Assembly: GCA_033065855.1 (NCBI GenBank)
Contig: JAVXUO010003193.1
Span: 124,001-188,000, forward strand
Reading direction: 5' to 3'
Source of the DNA: Escallonia rubra
Taxonomy: Eukaryota; Streptophyta; Magnoliopsida; Escalloniales; Escalloniaceae
DNA: 64,000 nt
Part shown: piece by piece, positions 23,986 through 34,275 of the stretch
Layout of the letters: the number at the start of each line of letters is the position of its first letter
Numbering within the stretch: position 1 is the stretch's first letter
Translations under genes and position numbers: made by a program
The notes under the pieces: model-generated
Told to the model about the DNA's origin: nothing
What the model saw: the letters and a program-made list of their open reading frames with translations, nothing else
Database searches by the model: none

Positions 23986-24449
23986 AAGAGGGAACAAGGA
24001 GAGAGAAATGAGCATTTTACATAATGAGATTTTCGGCTACAGGTTAGAGCAAAGAAAAAGGGAAAGAGTAAAAGAGGAAGAGAAGGATGGGCTGTGCTCG
24101 AGAGAAAAGGAGAGAGAGAGAGAGAGATAGAGAGAGATATAAGGTTGACGTCGCCGGAATCTGCGGAGAAGTCTCAGTTCCGATAAGCTTTTACTTTGTT
24201 TCAATTACCGTAGTTTTTTTTTTCTTTTTGGCGTTTAGAAAATATGTGAGTGTGCTGTAGGGGCGTGCCCACCTGTGTGAGTTTTATGTGTTTTGTGAGT
24301 AATATATATGTGGGTTTGAGACTACCGTGAATGTGGGAGAAAGGGATAAGGCTGTGAGCAGCCATGGTTGCCGAGACGGTTTACTACGGTGCAATCATGG
24401 TCCGAAGGAGGAGCTGTTTCAGTCATGTCATGGTGCAACATGTGTGTAT
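23986..24449. other. purine-rich non-coding stretch
   Basis: This is GA-rich sequence with a GAGA microsatellite near 24113-24138. I see no gene. The style resembles the leader region of a long LTR, so it may belong with the LTR starting near 24450. Confidence 0.4.
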
Positions 24450-25751
24450 GTTTAATATCCCGAACTTCGGAAGCGGGTTAAAATAATCATCGGTACTCCG
24501 AAATATAGACGGCCATTAATTTTGAGCAATGTTCGCGTATTAGTAGTGCATAGGAGCTGAAAAAGATTTCGAGGCAAAAATGTAATTTTTGAAATCTTGG
24601 GGACAATTTTGTAATTTTGCAATTGTGACTAAGCTAGAAAAAAAAAGTTAATATGGGAGGACAAGGTTCTCGGGTGAAAGAAAGAAAGAAAAGAAAAAAG
24701 AAGAAGAAGAAAGAAAGATAGATCAATAGCAGAAAGAAAGAAACAGAGAAAAAGAAACGGGAAGAAGCATAACATCGTGGGAGAGGAAACCCGGGGGAAG
24801 AGAAGAAAACAAGAAGAAATTCTAGAAGTAATTTATGCACCTTCTTTGTGTGTTAACCCAGTGTGCTTTCAGTGTGTATACATGCATGTATAGCTATTCG
24901 GTTGTCGTGGGTGAGTTGTGCGTGAGGGATGGGTGTGCGTTTCAGTGAGTGTGTTTGCGTAAGAAGAAAGAGAGCATGGGCAAAGGCAGACCTACGTCGT
25001 AACGGCGGGGGGGGGGAGGGGGGCTGAGGCACCCCCTGACTTTAGAAAAAAAAATCGGCAATTGCACCTCACCTCTTAGTTCTCTCTCCCCAAGACCCCG
25101 TCCCAAACTCTCACCTCTATCTCACTGTCTCTCTCTACGTGAGTCACTCAGATCGACGACGGTCAGACCAGACGGCCGTGACCCACTACCCAGTGACTCC
25201 GAGAGTCGTGACTCGTCAGTCTTGAGCGGTGAGCCCGTGATGCCGGTGATGGTCACTCGTTAGATCTAGATTGGAGACGATCTCACCGACCACTGACAGG
25301 TCCAAGACATCGACAATGGCAATGGCAAACGGGCGACGGATTCGCGAACGGAGGAACATTCAGATCTGGAAACATTTCTCATTTTCTCGAGTTGTTCGGC
25401 TGACGGGCGACAGTTATGTCGGCAATGCCGCGATGGGAAAGACTGAGAACTCTGCCAGCGGCGTTTGGAAGTTCCAACCTCTTCTATGCTTTGCCAGGCA
25501 GGCACCGACGACGACGCTGCGACGATGAGGCTCAACAGTAAACAACAGTCAACAATCGACATCAGCCTTAATTTCTTGAATTTAAGGTAAGCTTGGCTAA
25601 TTTCATGCAATTTGATTTAGTTTAATTCTAGAAATTCGTATTTACATTTTAGTTTAATTTCAGTAATTGATTCTATAGAAACATGTTTGGTTAATTTGTT
25701 TTGCTAATTCTCAATTGGTGATTATTTAGCTTTGTTATAAGAGTTTGCATT

Positions 25752-27172
25752 TGTTAGCCCTATGGTTGGATAACCTAGGCTTACATGTTGTTTTGATGAT
25801 AACTACGCATTGATTATGTTTTAATGTATGCTTTGAGTGGATTCTTAGTAGATATACACATGCACAATCATGAAGACACATTTGAGAAGTTGGATAGATG
25901 GATTGAATCCAAAGAAGCTTAAAGCTATAGTGGACATGCTATAGAAGCTTCATCAAGTCCAATGTCGAAGAGCAACAAAGAATGCATCGGCTAAGTTACT
26001 ATCGATTATAATTGATCTTTCATAGTATGTACCTAGTCTTGGTTTGATGCTTAGATTGATGACTATGACCTAAAAAGACCTTAGGACACCTTGTGCATTG
26101 CATGTGAGTTCATAACCTTTCACACGAGTGTGGTTCTTGAAAATGAGTGCACTTTGGAGCTCACTCAGATTTTCTCAAAACTGTTTTTGGTGCTAATCTT
26201 TTCATATCTTGATAAAACTTTTCATTAGCTTTTCAACGCAAAAAACGGCACCTCAATCCGAATTTTCTAGAGAAAGTTATGCCAAAAATAGGAAATGGGG
26301 TTCCGTGAGGCAGCCGATAGGCAGTAGGGTAATGCAGTCGACTGCACTGCATTGGTCAAAATACTGTTCCAACGGCTATTTTCGAGGACAAAACTCCAAC
26401 GGCTATCTTAGAGGGATTACAGTCGACTGCATTGGTTACAGTCGACTGCAATGGCAGTTTTGGTCATATTTTGCCTAACGGCTATATTTGATCTCTTCTC
26501 TATATAAATGTTTTGGGACTTCATTATACATCATGGAAACCACATTCTAAGCCTTCATTCATTAGAGAAACATCAAGGCTCATAGATTAAACTTTTCTCT
26601 CTTCATCTTCATGATTTTACATCATTAAAGAGAGCATCTTTGTGAGCAATTCTTTGATTGAGAGTGAGCATCCTTCAAGTCATCAATTCTCTCATCTCTC
26701 TATTGCACTAGAGCTTCATTTGTACTCATTTCCTTTCAAGAGGGTTTCTTTGTACACATTTGATCTTTGTAAAAGGATTGTGATCAAGGCTTGGGTTTGT
26801 CAAGTCTTGGGTGAGCTTTGTGGATTCAAGGCTTGTGCTTGGTGTGGGGATATCACCAAGTGTTGTAAGGGTTTTGATCTTGACCCGGAAGAAGATTGTT
26901 GCTAGTGGATTCTAGTGCTCTTGCAAGGGACTTCCTTGAAGAGGTGGATGTAGGCTTGAGGGTATATCAAGCCGAACCATTTAAATCTCCTTGTCAAGTA
27001 TCTCTAACTCAATCTCTTTACTTATTGCTCTTTAATTGTTTGAGATTGTTTAGTTAGCATCTTCATAGTATTACTTGGTTTGTTTGAGATTTATGATTGT
27101 GCTTAGTTTAAATTCCCCATTATATTTCAAAAACCCTATTCACCCCCCTCTAGGGTTATTTTATTGGTTTCA
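25752..27172 (+). repeat. 5' LTR of the gag-only element
   Basis: 1421 bases. It differs from the 3' LTR at about 11 sites in the first 175 bases but at only about 3 sites plus a 15-base indel in the rest. TATA box TATATAAAT is at 26501. The 87-codon frame at 26642-26905 is present identically in both LTRs and is not taken as a gene. Confidence 0.93.
26334..26509 (+). promoter_or_regulatory. LTR promoter with three MSA-type MYB sites, palindromes and TATA
   Basis: Three exact matches to the plant MSA consensus YCYAACGGYYA lie at 26368-26378 (TCCAACGGCTA), 26395-26405 (TCCAACGGCTA) and 26474-26484 (CCTAACGGCTA). Three palindromes CAGTCGACTGCA lie at 26334, 26420 and 26439. The TATA box TATATAAAT is at 26501-26509. 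In the 3' LTR the same sites are at 30699, 30726 and 30805, with four palindromes (30651, 30671, 30751, 30770). MSA sites are bound by three-repeat MYB factors and drive G2/M-phase transcription; activity here is inferred. Confidence 0.6.
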
Positions 27173-27174
27173 AG

Positions 27175-27187
27175 TGGTATCAGAGCC
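27175..27187 (+). other. primer-binding site
   Basis: TGGTATCAGAGCC begins two bases after the 5' LTR. It is complementary to the 3' end of plant initiator methionine tRNA, the usual primer of Copia and many other plant LTR elements. Confidence 0.9.
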
Positions 27188-27231
27188 TCGGCTCTTGTTA
27201 TATTGGGTAACGCCAAGAGAGTTAATCGATC

Positions 27232-29004
27232 ATGGCTTATGTTGGGGGTATGGAGGGTAGTTCTACCACTAGGCCTCCATTGTTTAATGGGACCAACTAT
27301 AGTGTGTGGAAAGTTAAGATGAAAATCTACTTAGAATCTCAAGACTATGAGATGTGGGATATTGTTGAGAATGGCCCATTCGTTCCGATAAAAGTGGTTG
27401 ACAAGGTTGAAGAACCTAAATCAAAATCGGAGTATAGTGATCATGATAAGAAGATGATTTGTATGAATGCTAGAGCAAAAAATTGTCTTGTATGTGCTTT
27501 AGACATTAATGAACTCAATAGAGTCATTATGTGTAATTCCGCTAAGAGTATTTGGGATACTCTTCAAGTCACTCATGAAGGGACTTCTCTTCTTAGAGAT
27601 TCCAAGATGAATTTATTGTTTAGAGATTATGAGTTATTCCATATGCTTCCAAATGAATCTATTACGGATATGAATACTCGTTTTACTAACATTGTGAACC
27701 CTTTGAAGCAATTGGGTAAGGAATTCACTAATGGTGATCTAGTGAGAAAAGTGATTAGGTCCTTACCAAGAGCTTGGGATGCAAAGATCACCGCCATCCA
27801 AGAATCAAAGAATCTCAACATCTTTCCTCTTGATGAATTGATGTGCTCACTCATGACGTACGAAATGCAACTCAAGACTTTTGATCAAGAGGACGTCAAG
27901 AAGAAGCCTACATCAATTGCTCTTAAAGCTTCATCTTCAAACCTTGAGTCAAGTGATGATGATGAAGAATTTAATGAAGAGGATATGGCATTGGTTGCAA
28001 AGAACTTCAAGAAGTTCTTAAGATTTAGAAGAAATGATGGGAGAAGGCAACAAAATGCTAGCAACGAAGATAGGCTTTGCTACAAATGCCACAAGCCGGG
28101 ACACATGAAGATGGATTGTCCTATCTACAAAAAGGAGAAGAAGGAAAGAAGAGATGTATGGGAAAAAGCTAAAAGAAGACAATTCTCTAAGAAAGAGAAC
28201 AAGGAGAAGGAAATAGCAATGAATGCCGAACACACTTCAACATGGAGTGACTTTGATTCAAGTGATGAAGAGAATGATCAAGCAAATGTGTGCTTCATGG
28301 CAAATGATGAGGTAAGCTCTTCTTCCGGTAGTGATAGTGATAATGAAAGTTTTGAAGATGCTTATGATAGCTTATATGAGGAATCCAAGAAAATTTTCAA
28401 GAAAAATATTATTTTGTCTAAGAAATTTCTTGAAGCTAATAAGCAAATTGAGAAGTTGATAATGGAAAATGATAAGTTGCATGCCAAGAATGAATGCATG
28501 TCTAGCCATTTATATGTAGAGCATGTGAATAACAATTTGGTTGATTTACTTGTTAACACTCCTAGCTCAAAACAAATCTCTTCCAAAACTTTGGCTTTAG
28601 AAAAACAAAATGAAGATTTACAAGTTGAGATTTGTGATTTAAGAAAATGTCTTGAAAAATTTGTTGATGGTCAAAATAATTTGGATGTCATGCTTGGACG
28701 CCAAAGAATTGGCCTAAACAAAGGCGGCCTTGGATTAGATCCCATGGCCATGCCTCCTAAAGTTTTGCAACAACAAGCTAGGTTGAATATTCTTACAAAA
28801 CGACCAAAGAACTATTGCACACCTTTTACACATTGTGGTTGGTGCAACAAGAAAGGGCATACGACTAATCATTGTCCTTGTAGAATTGTTTTTGTTAGAG
28901 GTAGAAAGAAAATGTGGATTGTGAAAGGTCAAGAATACAAATGCAAGACTAACACCCAAGGACCCAAGAAAATGTGGGTACCAAAAGTTAGACCTAAATT
29001 GTAA
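27232..29004 (+). CDS. retrotransposon Gag polyprotein, intact
   Basis: This uninterrupted frame of 590 residues starts 45 bases after the primer-binding site. The N-terminal part (FNGTNYSVWKVKMKIYLESQ) and the following WDTLQ..HEG region are typical of the Copia-type gag (UBN2 family) that forms the particle shell. A CCHC zinc knuckle lies near residue 283 (CYKCHKPGHMKMDC), and a second knuckle-like motif near residue 538 (CGWCNKKGHTTNHC). Between them are acidic, serine-rich and coiled-coil-like stretches (KKFLEANKQIEKLIMENDKL). No protease follows in frame. Minus-strand frames over this stretch are shadows. Confidence 0.93.
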   Translation: MAYVGGMEGSSTTRPPLFNGTNYSVWKVKMKIYLESQDYEMWDIVENGPFVPIKVVDKVEEPKSKSEYSDHDKKMICMNARAKNCLVCALDINELNRVIMCNSAKSIWDTLQVTHEGTSLLRDSKMNLLFRDYELFHMLPNESITDMNTRFTNIVNPLKQLGKEFTNGDLVRKVIRSLPRAWDAKITAIQESKNLNIFPLDELMCSLMTYEMQLKTFDQEDVKKKPTSIALKASSSNLESSDDDEEFNEEDMALVAKNFKKFLRFRRNDGRRQQNASNEDRLCYKCHKPGHMKMDCPIYKKEKKERRDVWEKAKRRQFSKKENKEKEIAMNAEHTSTWSDFDSSDEENDQANVCFMANDEVSSSSGSDSDNESFEDAYDSLYEESKKIFKKNIILSKKFLEANKQIEKLIMENDKLHAKNECMSSHLYVEHVNNNLVDLLVNTPSSKQISSKTLALEKQNEDLQVEICDLRKCLEKFVDGQNNLDVMLGRQRIGLNKGGLGLDPMAMPPKVLQQQARLNILTKRPKNYCTPFTHCGWCNKKGHTTNHCPCRIVFVRGRKKMWIVKGQEYKCKTNTQGPKKMWVPKVRPKL

Positions 29005-30067
29005 TTGTAGGTTGTTCAAGGTAAAGGCAAATAGCAACAAGGAGAAGGCTCCAAGAAAATTTTGAGAAGGAGGAGCAAAAAGCTAAATCTTAAGGGGGAG
29101 TAAGCATTCCGAAATTGGACATGCTACTTCAAATGAGGAGAGCCTCAAAGCTTGTCAAGAAAATGGACTTCAAGAATGATCACTCATGAGCTCAATTCCT
29201 TGGTAATTCACCAAGAGGGTAAAACTTAATGATCTTCTCAACATTGTGCTATGTGCTAAACTTATATGTTATCAAGTATGCTTAAATTGTCAAATCTATA
29301 AATAGCTTGCTTGTTGACAATTAATGTGAACCTTGCCGATGAATGGTCCTCTTGCACTTATATTGAAAATATTGATCGTTGATGACCATTATTCCCTTTG
29401 TGAAAATTCCATGTTGAAATTATGTCATCTTAATGCTTCACAATGCCATTCATACACACACCCCTTTTGGTAATGCCAAAAAGGGAATATGACTCGGTTA
29501 GACATTCAGTTGTGTTTGTTTGATATTGTTGGCATGCATTGATTGAGGGGGAGCATACATTATGATGGAATATGCATAAGATAACTTGATAGGGGGAGCT
29601 TACATGCTTGAATCATAGACTATCTTGTTACTCTTGAAATATGCATAAAGTAGAATGAGATTATTGAGCTACTTTGAATATCTTTCTTTGGATCATGAAG
29701 GAACTCTTGATGTCATCAGTATGAGTTCATGAGTTATATGCACTTCACGCCATTATCTTGCTTATAACTATCTCTTCACACATGCATACCCTTGTCTCTT
29801 TGTTGATGACAAAGGGGGAGAAATAATCTTGATTCTATATGCTATGTGATTGTGTGTTTTGAGAGAACATTGGAGGAAGAGCATATCTTGTTTTAGCTAG
29901 GGAAGCTAGCTACAAGCTTAATTGCTATATGAGATAAATTGACATATCTTGAGTATACAAGCAATGATTGAGTGTTCTATGTGAGATTGTTGTGCTTAAT
30001 TGACTATCATATGATACATCTTACCCTATATAGAATCAATGTTTGTCATCATCAAAAAGGGGGAGAT
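29005..30067 (+). other. non-coding 3' internal region with polypurine tract
   Basis: About 1 kb between gag and the 3' LTR has no frame of note. GGGGGAG recurs near 29093, 29546, 29592 and 29814, like decayed polypurine tracts. The active-looking tract AAAAAGGGGGAGA is at 30054-30066, directly before the LTR. Confidence 0.75.
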
Positions 30068-31503
30068 TGTTAGCCCTATGGTTGGATAACCTAGGCTTAC
30101 ATCTTGTTTTGATGATAACTACACATTGATTATATTCTAATGTGTGCTTTGAGTGTATTCTTAGTAGGTATATACATGCACACTCATGAAGACACATTTG
30201 AGAAGTTGGATAGATGGATTAAAGCCAAAGAAGCTTAAAGCTATAGTGGACATGCTATAGAAGCTTCATCAAGTCCAATGTCGAAGAGCAACAAAGAATG
30301 CATCGGCTAAGTTACTATCGATTATAATTGATCTTTCATAGTATGTACCTAGTCTTGGTTTGATGCTTAGATTGATGACTATGACCTAAAAAGACCTTAG
30401 GACACCTTGTGCATTGCATGTGAGTTCATAACCTTTCACACGAGTGTGGTTCTTGAAAATGAGTGCACTTTGGAGCTCACTCAGATTTTCTCAAAACTGT
30501 TTTTGGTGCTAATCTTTTCATATCTTGATAAAACTTTTCATTAGCTTTCCAACGCAAAAAACGGCACCTCAATCCGAATTTTCTAGAGAAAGTTATGCCC
30601 AAAATAGGAAAGGGGGTTCCGTGAGGCAGCCGATAGGCAGTAGGGTAATGCAGTCGACTGCATTCCAATGCAGTCGACTGCATTGGTCAAAATACTGTTC
30701 CAACGGCTATTTTCGAGGACAAAACTCCAACGGCTATCTTAGAGGGATTACAGTCGACTGCATTGGTTACAGTCGACTGCAATGGCAGTTTTGGTCATAT
30801 TTTGCCTAACGGCTATATTTGATCTCTTCTCTATATAAATGTTTTGGGACTTCATTATACATCATGGAAACCACATTCTAAGCCTTCATTCATTAGAGAA
30901 ACATCAAGGCTCATAGATTAAACTTTTCTCTCTTCATCTTCATGATTTTACATCATTAAAGAGAGCATCTTTGTGAGCAATTCTTTGATTGAGAGTGAGC
31001 ATCCTTCAAGTCATCAATTCTCTCATCTCTCTATTGCACTAGAGCTTCATTTGTACTCATTTCCTTTCAAGAGGGTTTCTTTGTACACATTTGATCTTTG
31101 TAAAAGGATTGTGATCAAGGCTTGGGTTTGTCAAGTCTTGGGTGAGCTTTGTGGATTCAAGGCTTGTGCTTGGTGTGGGGATATCACCAAGTGTTGTAAG
31201 GGTTTTGATCTTGACCCGGAAGAAGATTGTTGCTAGTGGATTCTAGTGCTCTTGCAAGGGACTTCCTTGAAGAGGTGGATGTAGGCTTGAGGGTATATCA
31301 AGCCGAACCATTTAAATCTCCTTGTCAAGTATCTCTAACTCAATCTCTTTACTTATTGCTCTTTAATTGTTTGAGATTGTTTAGTTAGCATCTTCATAGT
31401 ATTACTTGGTTTGTTTGAGATTTATGATTGTGCTTAGTTTAAATTCCCCATTATATTTCAAAAACCCTATTCACCCCCCTCTAGGGTTATTTTATTGGTT
31501 TCA
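30068..31503 (+). repeat. 3' LTR of the gag-only element
   Basis: 1436 bases, 15 longer than the 5' LTR because it keeps an extra CAGTCGACTGCA unit around 30660-30680. The rest of the promoter layout is the same. Confidence 0.93.
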
Positions 31504-34275
31504 GCATTGATTATATCACATAAATTATTGGTGATTTGGTGGAACATCTTAATTATCTGATTAATTTGCTTTGCTAATTTTTAATTGGCTAATTGGGAGT
31601 CTAATTCATAATCTGGTCCATAAATAGTTTAGAAATGTATTGGAATGTGGCGTTGAGCTTGAGCTTGTTTGGCTATTTAATTTTAGAATTGGGAGGTTGA
31701 AAATATACTATTTTGTTGGAATTTAATGTTGTGTTGAGATTGGGAGGTGGAATTTGAGCGGGAAGTTGATCTTGGAATGTGATTTGTGTTGTACTTGTAA
31801 AGAGTATTTAATGGTTGTTGTGAAACTTAATAATATCTTTTGTATGCCTTTTTAGTGCATTCTGTTTTTTGTCTATTTCTTTACTAATAATTTTTTTATA
31901 TAAATTCCATTTTTTTTTTGCACCCCCTGAAAAAAAAAATCATGATTTCTGCCATTGAGCATGGGTATGGGATTAATGGTGTAGCTCATGTTTTTGGATC
32001 TAAGGGGGCTACGGGTGAATGGATTACAATGGATTTTGATATATAAATATAATTGTTTCCATGGATTGGTGTATAAGTGACAGGTTCGCGTGTGGATATG
32101 TGTATTTCGGGTGTGTGTGTGTTCATCGTTAAGAGTATATATATGTGAAATATATGTGGGTTAGATATGTGTTAGTTGTATGTTAGAATGTAATTAGGAG
32201 AGATGTAGATGTTTGGAAGAGGGGTGGAGAGTGTGTGTGTGTGTGTGAAGACTGTGTAGTGTGTGCGTATGAGTGTGTTTCGGTTAGAAGAGAAGAACGG
32301 AAAAATATGAGAGGTGTGATGTGTAAAAAATGTGAAATAGTGTGTGCCACGATTTGAATAGTAACTATTATTGTCGCTAAAAATGAAAAATTAATTTAAG
32401 AAGATTTAATCTAAATTTCTATAAATAGTTATGGTCAAAATTGGACAAAGCTTAAAACGGTAACCCCAAATATTTTTATGAGACGTACGCTTTGAAATTT
32501 TCTAGAAATTTTTTATGTCCGCAAAGGGCTCTAATTTGGGGTACCGATTAAAGAAATTTATCGAATTATTTAGCATAGCAAACCAAGTTATTTTGGTCTA
32601 AAAATTTTAGAAAAATATTATTTTAATGATCGATATCATATTCTAAAATTTTGTGCCATTTGAAGGCCGAGATGTATTTTTTGCAAAATGGCCTTTTAGC
32701 GCTTGATCTAGACACCGATTAGGAATTTTCGGGCAAAAATTTTCTAAAATACTTTTAAGCCAGAAATGATATCAGGATACTTAAAATAGCATTTTAAGAT
32801 ATTTTGGGATTTGTTCGGTGCCAGAAACCCCCAGGGGCATTTTGATAATTTATCACCCCGAAGGGGTATTTTGCTAATTTGACCTAAGAAAGGTATTTTG
32901 TGTAATTAACATACAATAGATTTATTTGGGTGATTTTACTTACGGGAAGGCCGTTTGGGTGATTTAAGTCCGAGAGTGGCATTTTGGTAATGTTACTCCT
33001 AGGGGCATTTTAGTAATTTTATATACGCGGTGAGGGATGTTCATTTTGGGAGTATGTGTGAGTCCGTACTAAGTTATAATATTGTGTTGTATACTATGTT
33101 CTGATGATTTGATCATCTCGTTGAGGTTAAAGCCAAAGACTTCCGGTTAGAGTAATTTAACTGCGGATCCACGTAAGTTATTTTATCTGAACCCTGGGTA
33201 AGGACTTTTGTCCGAACCCTTATTTTGATAACTCGTACTCTTTAGTACTCATTTGATCTTCTTATGGCTAATGCCAAACTCTTAATTGTGTGCTGATATC
33301 AACATATTATTGCCCAGAAAACCCCCATGTTGAACATGAATCGATTATTTGAAAATCTTGTGATGCTCGCCTATATTGCATGCTGAGCAATTTGATAATT
33401 GTTTGTATCCATTTTTTCAAATTGTTGTGCCTAAATCCTATAACTATTCGTAATCATTTTGCTGTTTATTTGTGATTTTCTTTTGTAATTCTGAATGATG
33501 ACTTATTTCGATATATTTTGATTATTGAAATTCGATCTGATTTTGGTGAATACAGCTTATATTAATGCTCATTGATATTGTTGATTTTTCTGTGTTGACC
33601 TGGGTATCTGTTTTGTGGGGAGGCGATATAAAGCTGGTCTGAATTCTGCATGAAACGCAGGCTAGTACCAAAAAGGGACTAGTAAATTATATTCTGGTAC
33701 ATCATGCGTGTGTACATTCTGTTAGCGTACTGCAATGGCATTGCAATCGTCGAGGATCAACATTGATTTTCAATTTTATTTTCTTTGTATATTGCATTCT
33801 CTGAAATAATTTGTACTCGTGTTGAAATCTTTTTGAGAAATCTTTAGTGTATTTTGGAAGGAACTATCTCAGATGATCTCTGTACGCTTTGAAATCCTCT
33901 GGAAAAAAATATCATCGTATTTTGGAATGATGGCTTTGAAGATGATCTTTTATTGATTGTTTTGAAACCCATCATGATTGAATTTGTTTGTTTTGGTATT
34001 TATTTCTGATGAATTTTGATCCTATTTGGAAATCATTGAGTTTTGACCGTTGGAATTATTCTGGAAATCTTCGTCAGTTGGATTTCTTGGAATCGTCTTG
34101 TAATTCTTTTGTTGGTCCTTGTATGACCATACTGAGCTCTTCAAAGCTCACCCTTCGTTTGATTTCGTTCTGCAGGTTTTGAACAAGAGTAGATTGATCG
34201 GGAATGGGGTTCAGAGTTGAGTGACATTTTGATGAGCCCATCACCACTGTATAGTAAGACCCATGTCGGGTCGGT

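Larger units (their letters stand above)
25752..31503 (+). mobile_element. gag-only LTR retrotransposon (TR-GAG type), 5.75 kb
   Basis: Two LTRs (25752-27172 and 30068-31503) start TGTTAGCCC and end TTGGTTTCA. They are flanked by the 5-base duplication GCATT (25747-25751 and 31504-31508). Between them are a primer-binding site, one intact gag frame, about 1 kb of non-coding sequence and a polypurine tract. Protease, integrase, reverse transcriptase and RNase H are all absent, so movement would need pol supplied by another element. Near-identical LTRs over most of their length and an unbroken gag point to a young insertion. Confidence 0.92.
24981..31957. mobile_element. hAT element (non-autonomous) containing a Copia element
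   Basis: The element is flanked by a perfect 8-base duplication, AGCATGGG, at 24973-24980 and 31958-31965. Its ends are CAAAGGCAGACC and GATTTCTGCCATTG, inverted repeats of about 10 bases with one mismatch. Just inside both ends is GCACCCCCTGA or a close variant, a subterminal phrase common in plant hAT elements. Without the Copia insertion it is about 1.2 kb and lacks a transposase. A GA/CT-rich and CpG-rich part (25000-25560) gives overlapping frames on both strands that I do not accept as genes. Confidence 0.85.
24450..34275 (+). mobile_element. probable Gypsy-type solo LTR holding nested elements
   Basis: The left edge reads TGTTTAATATCCCGAAC and the right edge CATGTCGGGTCGGTACTAT, in the style of plant Gypsy LTRs (TGTAATATCCCG at one end and a GGGTCGG..AT end). 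Removing the hAT insertion (24981-31957 and one target copy) leaves about 2.85 kb of LTR-like sequence with no gag or pol. Phrases such as GGCATTTTGGTAA recur in the right part (32800-33030). I see no second LTR and no clean 5-base duplication; the right end abuts duplicated sequence at 34276. Small frames in the right part are not credible genes. Confidence 0.45.

Noticed and set aside
24634..24840. Phe-rich minus-strand frame
   Set aside because: It is the translation of a GAAAGAAAGAA-type purine run; no conserved feature.
26642..26905. 87-residue frame in the LTR, repeated at 30973-31236
   Set aside because: It lies in the LTR of the gag-only element and is present in both LTRs only because they are copies. 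No domain is recognisable.
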